DNA of 29,197 nucleotides from Phallusia fumigata (Eukaryota; Chordata; Ascidiacea; Phlebobranchia; Ascidiidae), in assembly GCA_008931825.1 (NCBI GenBank), contig QXVZ01003303.1:1-29197 (forward strand), given 5' to 3'. A model generated the notes under the pieces. The model had not been told where the DNA came from and ran no database searches. It was given only the letters and a program-made list of their open reading frames with translations. Both the position numbers and the translations under genes were made by a program. Below are positions 1 to 16,600 of this stretch, piece after piece (positions within the stretch are counted from its first letter, which is position 1; every line of letters starts with the position of its first letter).

Positions 1-4833
<4,833 letters not shown>

Positions 4834-6393
4834 AGTAATTCGGTCTGCAAGTCTCGACTGTCATATTTTGCGTACATTTTTACACATTTACATGACTAAC
4901 TACACCTAATCAGCTTACAGCACTAACAGGTAAACAGTTCTAAATTTTATGTGTTTGATTTTAAAACAAAAATCAACGCTAGTTTTAGGTGTATCAAGTA
5001 CGTGTTTGTCGTGTTTATAGGCATTACGAAAGCGACGTTAGAAAATGAGCTGCTCTGTTTTACTTTGGATGTTTGTGAATCAGAAACGTTGCACAACTTT
5101 CCAATCCATCGAACGAAAGGTCGACGTGCTGTAAATTAGTCAAAGCCAGTCAAACGTCGGTGACTTCGTTATTGTGTTTTTTTTGTCACTTGCACAGTTG
5201 GCAATCTTTTGAACGCAGTGTGCCGGTTTACAAATTATGTGTAACAACTATGCAATAAAAAACGCTTAACTCAAAAAAATATTGGAATATGAGCTAGTAA
5301 ATCCCTTAGCGTGCCACAAATAATCACCTCGCGTGCCAGGGTTTGCCGACCCCTGGTCTGGAGCATATGAACGTGAGACGGTTATTTCTATGCTTCTTTG
5401 CTTTTGTGCTGTGGATGCAATACACTAATTCTGGTATTCTTTACGCCTCCTGTTTTTCTACAGAAGAAATGTTTGCTAAGCGAACATATTTTACAGTTGA
5501 ACACACACGCCAAGGGCTGGGATGAACAATGAGCGACTTAAGCACTTTCGTAGTAAAGCAAAAGAGAGCATCATACATTTCGCATTACACGGGTACAGAA
5601 CGAAAGCGCTTGTTGTTGTTGCGGAGAAAATGCAAATAAGTTTTGCTCGTTGTACTGGCTAACGTTTGTTGTCAGGAAAAAACGATTGGTTAGTAACATC
5701 ATTTCTTGCGGACTTGCTATTTTGTATTACGTCTCCCTTGTGGCGCGACCAAATCCAAGGTACTTGGAGCGCCTGTGTCTTAATCTATACATAATATATT
5801 TTGGACAAACGTTTTAAAGTGTATGATGTTTTTGGCTATTAATCTTTTGTGTCAGGGCTTTTTAACTTTTCAGTCTGCGACTCCTTTTCACTGGATTAAA
5901 TTTTACGCGACCCATCGTGTTTGTTCATAATACACAGTTATAAAAAAGGCGTTTAAATGTTATTAAAACTGTATCACACTAAACCATACAAAAATTACGT
6001 ACTAGCGAAAAACAGTGTACTAGCGATCCTTTAAAACTTGTCGTGCGACTCCCTGCAGGGCCGCGACCTCTAATTTTTGATCAATCAAATTTCGCAACAT
6101 CCTATGTCATCATAGTCATCGTCAGAAATATTGCGAAGTATTTATACCCAAAGGACGCGAAATCGTTACAAGTTGCAAAAAAATAAATTTTAAAAAAGTA
6201 TTTGCTTTTTCTACAATTAATGGCTAGCCTATGTATGAAGATATGCGAGGTATTAATTTTAACAAACCAGTATTAAAGTAAATTTTGTGTGTTACACCTA
6301 ATAATCACCTTTCAATGACATAATAATGTATGTATTGTCTTGTAAAATTGTAAACCATCCTGCAGCACCAAGCAGTGCAGAATATACATTAAA
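4834..6393. other. Intergenic region between ABCC4-like and AMP deaminase genes
   Basis: I see no convincing coding exon here. An AATAAA lies at about 5255, but it is far from the ABCC4-like stop and may not belong to that gene. The stretch contains a short hAT-like element near 5197-5356. It also contains a fragment starting CAGGGCTTTTTAAC at 5853 with CGACTCC/GCGACC motifs near 5878 and 6045, again resembling hAT ends. A CCATCCTGCAG just before 6369 could be a cis or trans splice acceptor for the AMP deaminase leader. Confidence 0.5.
5197..5356. mobile_element. Possible short non-autonomous hAT-like element
   Basis: The left end reads CAGTTGGCAATCTTTTGAACGCAGTGTGCC. The right end, reverse-complemented, reads CAGGGGTCGGCAAACCCTGG followed by CACGCG. 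The shared CAGNNGKCGGCAA-type start and GTGCC motif are typical of hAT termini. I see no matching 8-bp target-site duplication, so one end may be degraded. Confidence 0.35.
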
Positions 6394-9300
6394 ATGGGAA
6401 GCTGTTTATCCACATCGAGAGTCGGTAACGGTAAGTTAATAAATAAGGTGTCAAATAAATTATTGAGGTCTTGGAACTATTTGCCAGTACCGAGGTATTC
6501 TAATGGGTGCAAAAACAAATAAATAGGTTTAAAAAGTAAATTTGGCTTTGTAACAATGAAATCGTGAACTCTTCTTTCCTTCATTTATACCGCAAAGCCC
6601 CAAACTTGATTCAGTAGGCAAACTAGGCTATTAGTAAAATCCGAATTTTCGCTTTATCAAGTGGCACGAATGATTTCAATGTTTTCTAATTAAAAAGCGT
6701 ATCGTTTAAGTTGCTTCTTTTAAATCTCATAATCCGAATTTTTGTGTCTCGCAACCGTACATATACATAAACTAATCCACGTTACAGTTACATGTTTACA
6801 AGAAACTTACACAAGCCAATAGATAAAGGAAATTTCTCACTTAACCGCTGGAGGCGGTATGGATTTTTATCAATATTTTTACTATTTGTTTCGACCATTT
6901 CTTACTAATACCAACCCCCTGACCCCAAAAGCCCTAACCGTGAACATAAATAGCAACAATTTCGAGTTTTACCTAAAACGAAGGAATTAAATTCCGTTTT
7001 TGCAGTAATAAGTAAGCATCAGGCCTGCTCGTGCGCCAGATGGGTTATTCCCCTCTTGTTTGTGTATTCAAGCGTGTCGCACGTGAGACCTGGTGATTTA
7101 TTTCTTATTGCAAATACGGAAGGTAATGCATTTAAATGAGATTAAATTTGTAAATTTTGTTACTAACGTTCACGGTTACTGATATTGGGGTCAGGGGTTC
7201 GGGATTAGTCAAGAATAACATTAAACACGGCAAGAATCTATACCGCCTCCAGCGGAAAAGGCGCTTCCGGATTTTTTTACACATTTGCTGCCCTCTTGCG
7301 GTTGGAAAGAACATTTGGGATTTTAGGTATTTATTAAAACAATTATGAGATTTTAGGTTATGTAATGAAAAAAGTCATAACGTTTTGTAGAAATGAGCTA
7401 GAGTCTCGCTTTTTTGGCAGACTCAGAAATGTATGCCGGGCCGAAATCATCAAGCGGCCGTATGTCTGACATGCCTGGTCTACTACATTGTAACATCACT
7501 CCACTGTATAACCGCCATAACTTTAGAGCGTATGACGTAACATTCAATTGTTTAATGCTTGTTGGTATAGGTGCTTAAGATTATAATGTAACAAAAAACC
7601 CGTTTCATAACAAAAAAAATTGGGATATTAAAACTGCCATCTCGATAACGATAAGTTTGCAACAAACGTCTTCGGATAAACAGGATCCTTGCCTGATACG
7701 ATTAAATTTGCCGGTCAATTTAAATCCGGATTAACCGAGATTTACTGTACTTGAAACTTGGGTTGGACAATTTTAATTGTATGTCGTGTGATAGAATTAG
7801 AAATATTAATTTATTTTGTGTCTTAAATTGCGTCTAAAATCAGAAGTTTCATCAATTGCTTCCGAGGCATCGTCTGAAGTGATCGGTAACAATGGTGCGA
7901 AAACAACATCGGTTGCCCTGGAGGATGAGATTGTACGAATTCTCGCCGCGCAGGTTGAAGACGACGAAATTGGGAGCACTTCGACTCTGATCAATCCCGA
8001 ACAGTACACAAAACGCCTCTCCGATATAGCAGAACGTTTATTTCTGGTAATTTCGTTGTCAAGTATTTTTCGGCTGAAAAAACTTAGCCAAACGTTTAAG
8101 CCTCAAAGGGTGTTCAGAAATTTAGAAAGCAAGATAAAAATTAACAAGCTATAGCACGTACCGAATCGTCCCGCTGCCAACAGCAAAAAACCCGTACGCA
8201 GTTTACGANACGTTTATTTCTGGTAATTTCGTTGTCAAGTATTTTTCGGCTGAAAAAACTTAGCCAAACGTTTAAGCCTCAAAGGGTGTTCAGAAATTTA
8301 GAAAGCAAGATAAAAATTAACAAGCTATAGCACGTACCGAATCGTCCCGCTGCCAACAGCAAAAAACCCGTACGCAGTTTACGAAGCCCAAACCTGCAAA
8401 ATAAGTTTCAACCCTGCACCCAATCTGCACCTACATTTTATTTTTTTGTGCTTAATGATTTCACAGGAGTTGATTTTCCTTTGTACGCCGTAAACATTGA
8501 TATTCATAAAATGCGCAGGAGGATCTGAAAACCGAAACCAAACGTCATGTCGAGATGGGTGACGAGAAACCGATCGAACTTGAATCAGAGTTAACGAGGC
8601 GTCGAATGCAGAAACACAGAGCCTCGGTGTCTTATGAATCTGGCATGACTCACACGGGAAAACACCGACCTAGCATTATCCCATTAGTTGCCGATCTAGA
8701 ACTTTTGGAAGCACCGTTCAAGTATGTCTTACCAACACAAAAGCACACGTACTTTAGCCTGTTTTTAACGTCAAAACTAAACTTCTTGAACGTAATGTTA
8801 AATATGACCCGCCCTGCCCAATGTTTTAGGTGTTGCGGGACGCTTTTATATAAAGAAAGTTATCGAAAGTTACCAATTCTTCCATTTCTGATAAGTTTTG
8901 CGACAACACGTGACCACGAGTTGATAATAAGTCACTAGTTGTACGCAATGTTGCGAAATGGAATGCAATTTACACCAAATTAAAAAATTTCAATGTTTTC
9001 AAGGCATTTGATATCCTACTTGATAATTAGTATTTCTATGTCAGAAACAACTGGTAAAATTTTGGTATATTTTGATGGCAAATATACTTGATAAACAGAA
9101 TAAACAGAAATGATATTTTTTGAACGTCTGAGGGTTGGGCACCCCTTAATATCAATGGTGTTAAGATTTAATAATTTTCTTGGCCAAAACCGAAAAGTTA
9201 GTAAGAATCGTAAAAATTTGACAATTTTAATAAGTGCAAAAAACCTTGTGACGTAAAATATTATATTTGGTGTATTATACCAAACCAATAAAATAACAAG

Positions 9301-12300
9301 ATTCCCGGTTCAAAGAGATTCCAGCGACCAGCTACGCAGTCTTACCCGGATCAGCGAAGAGGAAGTGACCGAGGGTGAAATAAAACAAACATCATACACG
9401 CCACTAGACGCCGCACTTCCAGAAAACGGAAAGATGTGGGAGGAGCGAGAGAGAGCTCTTGAACTGCTGGACAAAATTTCCTATCAACGCGTTTTTGTAT
9501 CAGGGGAAACAGAAGAGTTCGCTTTACTAGTGAGTGACCGTTAAAAGTGAAAGAAACGTAACATGTCGCGTTTGTAAACTTGATTTTTTTCCGCCGATAC
9601 CACCTCTTTTTTACAAGAAACATGCATGTTGGCGTTTTAGATGCCAGTGCGTTCGCCTTTAATCCAACTAAACATAAATAACTTATGAAGACTACTCACA
9701 TTAAACATGCTTTCAGTCACCAAAATACGTTGAAAACACTCTACTAGCAATAATCTTTCTCACAACAGAAGATTCAACTTGTTTTTCAATTTCCAAGGAA
9801 ATCCGTGATTCCTGTTTGAGCCTGATCCACGCCCTGAAAACTCGTCAGTATTACATGCGGCGTGCAAGGCAGCACTTTCCGAACGTTGTGGCAAAATTTA
9901 CCGCTCAAGCAACTCACACAACATTCAAGCCTACTGCCTATCCAGGTCGCACTTTTTTCTTTTTCAGTTTATAATTGTTCTGCTTTTATTTCCAAAAATG
10001 TCGTATTTTTTTCTGGTTACGTTATTTGTAGTTTCGTTTTTTTGTTGTTAATTCTGGAACGATGGAAAATAAAATGATTTTTCTACTATTGTTTTNAATT
10101 TATCCTTAGCTGGAGCGATGTTTGTGACCAATCAACGAACGTTCACAACGTATTTAGGAAATTTAATAATATATGATCAGAAACCCTAATGCTATTTTTT
10201 ATGCACAGACACGTGGTTGGGTTTGACAGCGTCGATGATGAATCGAAACAGGAAGCTGGTTTTATGAAGAAATCCTCTCCTACTCCGGACCAGTGGAGAC
10301 GCGACACCAACCCTTCCTATACTTATTATATTTATTACATGTATGCGAACGTGATGCGGATCAACCACCTTCGACAGTAAGTTCTGCTTTCGACAGAAAT
10401 CGTCGCAGCGGACATGGCATGTCATTTTTACCCTTAGTAAGCAAAAATTACTTGACTAAGTTATAATTAGTCCCCTGTCAAGCTGCGCCGGCCTTTTTGC
10501 ATTCTGACTTGGCATATTTGCTAAACTGTTTTATTCTGAGGAAAATTCGTGCTCTCTATCAACCTAAGAAAAACAATTTAAAAAAAAAAAAATCAAAAGT
10601 ATTTAATCGCAACTGCATTGGCATTCAAAGTAGCGTCATTGCGCATACATATGCCTTTCGTCACGACTTTGTTGGTCCAAATGCCAAATGTAATATACTC
10701 TGGCATCGTTAACGACTTTCTTAGCAGTAACTCAATAAGGTTAATGNACATGGCATGTCATTTTTACCCTTAGTAAGCGAAAATTGCTTGACTAAGTTAT
10801 AATTATTCCCCTGTCAAGCTGCGCCGGCCTTTTTGCATTCTGACTTGGCATGTATTTGCTAAACTGTTTTATTCTGAGGAAACTTCGTGCTGTCTTTCAA
10901 CCTAAGAAAAACAATTTACAAGCTTTTAAAAAACAATCAAAAGTATTTAATCGTAACTGCAATGGCATTCAAAGTAGCGTCATTGCGCATACATAAGCCT
11001 TTCGTCACGACTTTGTTGGTCCAAATGCCAAATGTAACATACCCTGGCATCGTTAACGACTTTCTTAGCAGTAACTCAATAATGTTAGTGTTGCATTGCA
11101 GTGCACGTGGTATGAATACTTTTGCATTACGTCCTCACTGTGGAGAGGCAGGTCACCTTGACCATCTGCTTACCGCGTTCCTATTAGCCGAAAACATCTC
11201 ACACGGACTGGTACTGAAAAAGGCAAGTTGTAACTAACTTTTGCAAGTTTGATGATTTTTTAATCAATAACTGAATAACAATACAGTAAAAAGTAAAAAA
11301 AATTCCGAAACAAATTAGAAAATTAGAAATTAAGAAAACACGAACTTGTAATTGCTTTACATCATTGGCTAAACGCAACTTAATGGAGCAATGACAACTT
11401 TAGGGTCACGACTGAAGGACTAAACATTTTATGGTTTCTAGGTTCCTGTCTTGCAGTATTTGTATTACTTGGCGCAAATCGGAATCTGCATGTCACCACT
11501 GAGTAACAACCACCTTTTTCTCGAGTACAACAAAAGTCCGTTTCCTGAATATTTCGCTCTTGGTCTTAACGTCTGTCTTTCCACTGACGATCCTCTGCAG
11601 TTTCACTTCACCATGGAACCGCTTATGGAGGAATATGCAGTCGCAGCACAGGTTTGTTACCTTTTTTAACAAAAGGAGTGTTTTATTGTTCGTAACCAAA
11701 CGATGAATTTTCCCGCAGAAAATAAGGCCTTGACCACAGGATTGCAACCAACATCGAGCCAAAATCGTGTAAAAATTTGAAACTACAGTAAATTTTTATA
11801 ATGCGCACCATGGAAAAGGAGGGGGGTGGGGAGTTGTGTGTGGATACTTAATCAATAACTTTTAGTATTACATTTTGCTACAGGTATTAATTTGATGAAA
11901 ATATGCCCATCTCATTTTAGGTGTGGAAATTAAGCGTTTGCGACATGTGTGAACTAGCAAGGACAAGCGTTCGTTTAAGCGGATTCTCGCACCAGGAAAA
12001 ACAGAGATGGCTTGGTGACAAGTACAGGTAGGACACAGGCAGGAATAAAAGCAAATAGGAACGAACTTTTTAGATGCAAAAAACTTAGATTTTATTGACA
12101 GTTTTGCGTTAGCCGATAATTGCAAAAAAATGAACGTGTATAACAAAGGTCGGCAATCCGCGAATAAACGCGAATAAAATCTCGCGAATAAAATCTGGCC
12201 ATCCGACCCGCAGTTCGTTTATAAACTGCCTGCCAAACACTATCTTTTGAGAAATTGTACCCAATTTATGGGATTGATCTTGTTTTTGGCCGGCGGCTTG

Positions 12301-12601
12301 GAAAAGGTTGCCGATTTCTGGGAAAACCTGTCCACGCGCAGCTGGTTTTATTTTTTACACATCAGACGTCAAAAGTCTTTGTAATTCAATCCTCAGAAGC
12401 GACGGTTCGACAGGAAACGACATTACAAAAAGCAACGTTCCAGATATACGGATTGCTTTTCGCGAGGAAACGTTAGCCGAGGAGCTGCAGCTTTTATCGC
12501 ACGAGTTCTTGCGACAACCCCAATCAATGATGGACTTCGAAAGGCGGGGTTCGACCGATGCTTTGGAGCACGAAGGGGTTACCTCGTCACATACGTCATA
12601 A
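6394..12601 (+). CDS. AMPD: AMP deaminase (AMPD2/3-like), central exons missing at an assembly gap
   Basis: Deaminates AMP to IMP in the cytosolic purine nucleotide cycle. Exons read: 6394-6430, 7844-8046, 8519-8721, 9301-9529, 9798-9945, [gap], 10209-10376, 11102-11222, 11442-11651, 11921-12027, 12397-12601 (stop). Exon 1 starts MGSCLSTS. The next exons encode the variable N-terminal region and an amphipathic segment ending [10 protein letters not shown]. After the gap the catalytic half begins at [13 protein letters not shown]. It includes HCGEAG, the AMP deaminase signature [12 protein letters not shown], and [10 protein letters not shown], then NVPDIRIAF near the C terminus. The family segment between these halves, including the metal-binding HxH of the VDTHIH motif, is absent from 9946-10208, where an N lies at 10096. 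I therefore regard this as a broken assembly, not necessarily a broken gene. The intron 11223-11441 has a GC donor. The paralog cannot be fixed from what is present. Confidence 0.92.
6845..7255. mobile_element. MITE-like element with long terminal inverted repeats in AMPD intron 1
   Basis: The left arm (6845 to about 6966) starts CCGCTGGAGGCGGTAT and continues through CCCCTGACCCCAA and AACCGTGAAC. The right arm (about 7140-7255) is its imperfect inverted copy, ending ATACCGCCTCCAGCGG. Each arm is about 115 bp, around a central region of about 170 bp. No coding capacity or clear target duplication is visible (TTAA precedes the left arm, AAAA follows the right). The superfamily is unassigned. 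Confidence 0.75.
8034..8384 (+). repeat. Perfect 175-bp direct repeat on both sides of an N (assembly overlap)
   Basis: 8034-8208 and 8210-8384 read the same and are separated only by the N at 8209. The repeat includes the last 13 bases of AMPD exon 2 and its donor. The likely cause is two contigs whose ends overlap but were joined without merging. True length is probably 176 bp shorter, and the second exon tail is not a real exon. Confidence 0.9.
10096..10096. other. Single-N assembly gap inside the AMP deaminase gene
   Basis: An N falls between the exon ending at 9945 and the one starting at 10209. Protein comparison with the family as I know it shows several hundred residues missing exactly here. 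Unlike the other three Ns, it is not flanked by a visible direct repeat, so it probably hides real missing sequence containing several exons. Confidence 0.85.
10412..11090 (+). repeat. About 335-bp direct repeat on both sides of an N, slightly diverged
   Basis: 10412-10746 matches 10748-11090, starting ACATGGCATGTCATTTTTACCC, with scattered substitutions and a short indel in an A-rich tract near 10580/10920. The N is at 10747. Divergence by a few percent suggests overlapping contigs from two haplotypes. All of it lies within one AMPD intron (10377-11101). Confidence 0.85.
11223..11441 (+). other. GC-AG intron in the AMP deaminase gene
   Basis: The exon ends CTGAAAAAG and the intron starts gcaagt and ends ggtttctag. 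The joined protein reads [19 protein letters not shown], in the conserved catalytic core, in phase 0. AAG|gcaagt is the typical GC donor context. Confidence 0.8.
12159..12196 (+). repeat. Short tandem repeat of CGCGAATAAA
   Basis: Three copies of CGCGAATAAA (12159-12168, 12169-12178, 12183-12192), the last two followed by ATCT. A preceding AAAGGTCGGCAATC resembles a hAT end, so this may be part of an unrecognised element in the last AMPD intron. Confidence 0.6.
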
Positions 12602-13609
12602 GTGTTTTATTTCTAACAAGAAACGAGATATGCCTTATGAGATAAACTGCCTGTCTCGGCGTTGAAACGTAGGTTGACGAAAACCATCCTTTATAAACCA
12701 GGTTTGTGTGTGTCAAACAAATTTTGTTACGCTTAGCATGACCGGGCGGTTGTTATTAATCCTGTAGTGGGTTAAGGCCCAAACTATCCGAACGATAGGC
12801 GCTTCCATGTTGTCACAAAATATAGGTGTTATTGCCCACATTTAAGCGCTATTTAGAAAGCGGTACATATATTACTGTCACGTTCGTGACACAATATTGT
12901 AACCAGTGTACAGGGCCTTGGAATCCGTAAGCAGCTTTATTGTCACAAAACACAAACCTTGAAGCCATAATTACTACTCCACAAAAAGCCAAAACGCATC
13001 TTCAATTTGTGTAAAAACGCCATCAACACGAGACTATCGCCACAACCCTTGCCAGGGCTTCATTGTAAAAAGCTTGGAGACTATTGTTACGTTTTGGGTA
13101 TTTAGTGCAGTAAATTTTGTACTCATAACGGTCATCGGTCAAATGCGGTGATTTTCGCTTCTCTTGGCACTCGCATTTTAATCAAGTTGCATCACAAAAA
13201 ATGTTCAGAAAAGCAGACTATATATTAAAGCTAGAAATTGCTTGGGGCCAAAATATCTGGGGTGGTGAATCATTAAGCCCCGGCTCATAAGACGAATATT
13301 TTCGCCAACTGCTTTGCCCGGGGGCCACAGAGTACTGTTTGGTCTGGTCCCGCCCACTTTCCCGATTGGTAGAACCCGATGTCATCGAAGACACGGCATT
13401 CCGGCGATTACGCGGTGGTTCCGTGTTCAATCCATTCTCTGGTGTGGCGTTTATCACACCGAACAAAGGCAATATATTTTCGTAAAAACCGACCGCCGCT
13501 TCAAAAAACACACAAGACGCAAGCAATTTCAACAATTTCGGAACTTTCAGCAGTTAACTTTGTCCTGTCCATCTCCACATCACCTCACGTATTTTATACG
13601 GTTAAGATT
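12602..13609. other. Intergenic region between convergent AMPD and EIF2B3 genes
   Basis: No supported gene. The block at 13300-13460 is GC-richer than its surroundings and has open frames on both strands, but I recognise no protein in them. A small palindrome TGTCACGTTCGTGACA lies near 12877. Both flanking genes end here, so 3' untranslated sequence is expected from each side. Confidence 0.5.
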
Positions 13610-16600
13610 TCATTCAAATTCCATCATTGCCTGACTTTCGACCAGCGATTCCTTTGACAGCCGAGCTGCAAAAAATAAAATAAAATGTGAAAGTTAAAGA
13701 ACTAATCACACCAGGCATTGCATGGTTTATAGAAAAAAGGCTTTTTTACAATTTTGCAAAACTCGCTTAATCGCTTTCAACAGACATTTGTCACACACAC
13801 GGTTGTGTGAATTAGGCAGAGGAGAAAATATACTAAGCAAACACTTACACATTGCTGGCAGCTTCTTTTGATCACCAACAAAACAATCTTTCAGTTCGCA
13901 CTTCTCTCCGATCGACACGTCATCGCATAAAATGCAACCATTTAAGTTGCTCCTGCAAATAACATAAACTTCCTTAAAAGAAATCTGTTTTTTTTCCGCA
14001 ATTGGAAAATTTATTTTTGGCTTGGGGACCAACAAAATTTTTGATGAATAAAGGCGATGCTCGGTACCGAGTATTCGGGTGCTGACTCCGCTCATCTCAA
14101 AAAAATGGCCCTAAAGCGATTAGCAATAGATGGCTTCGGCGTTTCGGGGCAAACCTACAATCTTGTACAACTATAAATTTGACGTGTTTAGGTTTTCCAG
14201 TTTTACAGCGGTTGGCATTAGACCGGTACAAAATTTACCAGATTCATCGACAACCAACCGTTTTCGTTTATCTCACCCGTTGCCGATGTTAACCCGGTCC
14301 ATAATAACACAATTTGACAACCGGACACCCGAACCGATTGTGCAATTTCGTCCAACGACAGATCGCTTTACAGATGTACGCTCCGATATTTCCGTTCTTT
14401 CGCCAACCAAACAATCCCCTCCCACCTGGTGTTAACGAATAGATGTTTACGATTGATTCTATAAAACTGAAGGCAAGCCAGTAAAAGAAACACCTGCGAT
14501 TTTTCATCCACTCGGCTAAATGGATGAACCCTGGTTTGAGTATTTAAAAACGTCGAGTCTGGCTTGGAAACCTGAGGAGTAGATGTTTGAAATAAAAGAT
14601 CCAAAAACCAAAAATTGGCTAAAGTTATTGGAATAACTGCAAACTAAAACGTTTTTATTGTCTTTCCACAATTTTAGATGTCTATCATGTATGCAAATAT
14701 GCAGTTATCTAAATGACTGTTTCTTCACCAAAAGAGAGGAACAACACACTATGTCCATGTTGGACCACTAATAGAGAGGATGCAAAAATAGCACAATAAA
14801 TTATACTAATAGACGCAATGTTTAAAACTAAATGAAAACAGGCCAACTTTGTCACAATACAGTAGTTCATAGATGCAGTATGCAATATAGATACCACCAA
14901 GACAAACCATTCGGTTCTAAATCAAATTGAAGTCACCAACTTTTATCAGCAAAATTCAAAAACTCAAAAGATAAAGCGGCCATATTTTTAAACATAGTTA
15001 GCATGGTGTAAGAAAAACACTTACAACTCTATTTGCTTCCATGTACAAAGAAATGTTGTTTACATTCATACATAGGCCTTCCTCATATACATATGCATAA
15101 CAGGTAATGCTTTTCGAATTAACTTTGTGTTCATGAGGGGCAAGAGTGAGATCATAAATGAAATCTTTCTCCTTGTCTTCATTAACAAACGAAAATATAT
15201 CTGAAAATAAAATGACATTTAAAAAATAGTCCAAATTTACATTTAAAAAAACATATTTCGCAGCGCAAAGTAAAACAAGAGTGCTTCAGAAATGGCAGAT
15301 AATTGCTTTATCATCTGTCACAAAACTGTAAGGTTGTGGAAAGAGGGATAAGTAAAACTTGGGGGTTTAGGGTCAGTATTTCACTTGTATTAACTAAGAA
15401 TGGCCTTCATCACATTCAAATCACCAATACACTTTTACCCAATTTGTATGTATTCAGTACATTTGAGTCTCACAGTTATAGAAACTTGTTTGACCTGATT
15501 GTTTCTGCAGGCAACAATTAACGCACCACCATGACATAGTATAAAAACTGTACAAACCCACCAATTAGATACATAGTAGCCTTTGGAGCTATGGGGTAAA
15601 ACACAACAGGTAATGCACCACAATGGCCTGTTATACTAACTGTCCAAAGTGCACTCGATTTTTTAGGAAAGCAAGGAGACCCATAAGAAGCTAACTTTCC
15701 CCCCCTGCCACACTTTTTGAAACTTACCTTAACCCTGTCATTTACAAATAAACCCAGACCAATAGCAAATTGTAATGTTTCAAACACAAAACAAAACTTC
15801 ATTGTGAAAATCCTTTAATCACAATAAGATTCTCAACAAAAACAAACTAAAATTGTAAATGAACTTCAAACTGTTATTATATGTTGCAACCTATCATACC
15901 TTTAAAATCTGTTACAGTGCTTGCTTCTCTTTCCTCTGTACCATTTTGTAGCCTAGTGGATTTTGCAAATTGTTTTTGTACAACATAGGGAAGTACTTCA
16001 CTACGCAACGAGCTTCTAACTCTGAAACATTAGACCAGTAGTAGTGAATAAATGCATAAAGGTTATGAACAAAATAAACAGTTGATCGAACAATGCCAAT
16101 TTTTCACCCAAAAAGCTTACTTGTTGTAGGAAAGGTAGTTAATCAACCACTTTTTGACAACATAAACATGTGCATCATGAAGATCAGTTCTGACTTGAAA
16201 TTTGGGGAATTCCCTCATTAGTGACTGGTTTATAGGTAACAAGTCATCCTAAAAAGAATTTCTTGTATTATGTCATACATATTTTTTTACATCCTGAATG
16301 AAATAAAAAATCCACCCTTAAACTATAATGATATGAGTTTAGGGACTAGTGGACAAATTTTAAGGCAAAAATCCCTACCAAAAAATTATGTTGTAAATAT
16401 TATTTCCAAAAAGCATTTTCATCAATACATTTTTTAGTTAACAATGCCATGTTACTGACCTCTAAATCTGCTTCATTCAAGAGAAACAAAACTCGATGAT
16501 TCAATCTGTCAGTCGGACAAAGTCCAATAAACTCTCTTTGCTTTTGTTGACCTATAAAAGATCAGTACAATGAGTTTGCATCAGGATGCTTTGTTTATAA

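Noticed and set aside
4951..5139. Open frame after the ABCC4 stop, possibly a final exon
   Set aside because: The exon ending at 4833 already reads QVWFK and a short tail, like the family C terminus; nothing links to this frame.
7806..8009. 67-codon minus-strand frame over AMPD exon 2
   Set aside because: Shadow of the coding strand exon.
13405..13430. GGTTCCGTGTTCAATCC resembling a tRNA-type B box (SINE?)
   Set aside because: No matching A box at proper spacing and no cloverleaf; no tail or target duplication seen.
13314..13634. Overlapping open frames on both strands
   Set aside because: No recognisable motif, splice context or codon pattern. Possibly an unidentified repeat.
14130..14435. 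101-codon plus-strand frame
   Set aside because: Antisense to EIF2B3 exon 9, which has clear beta-helix similarity.
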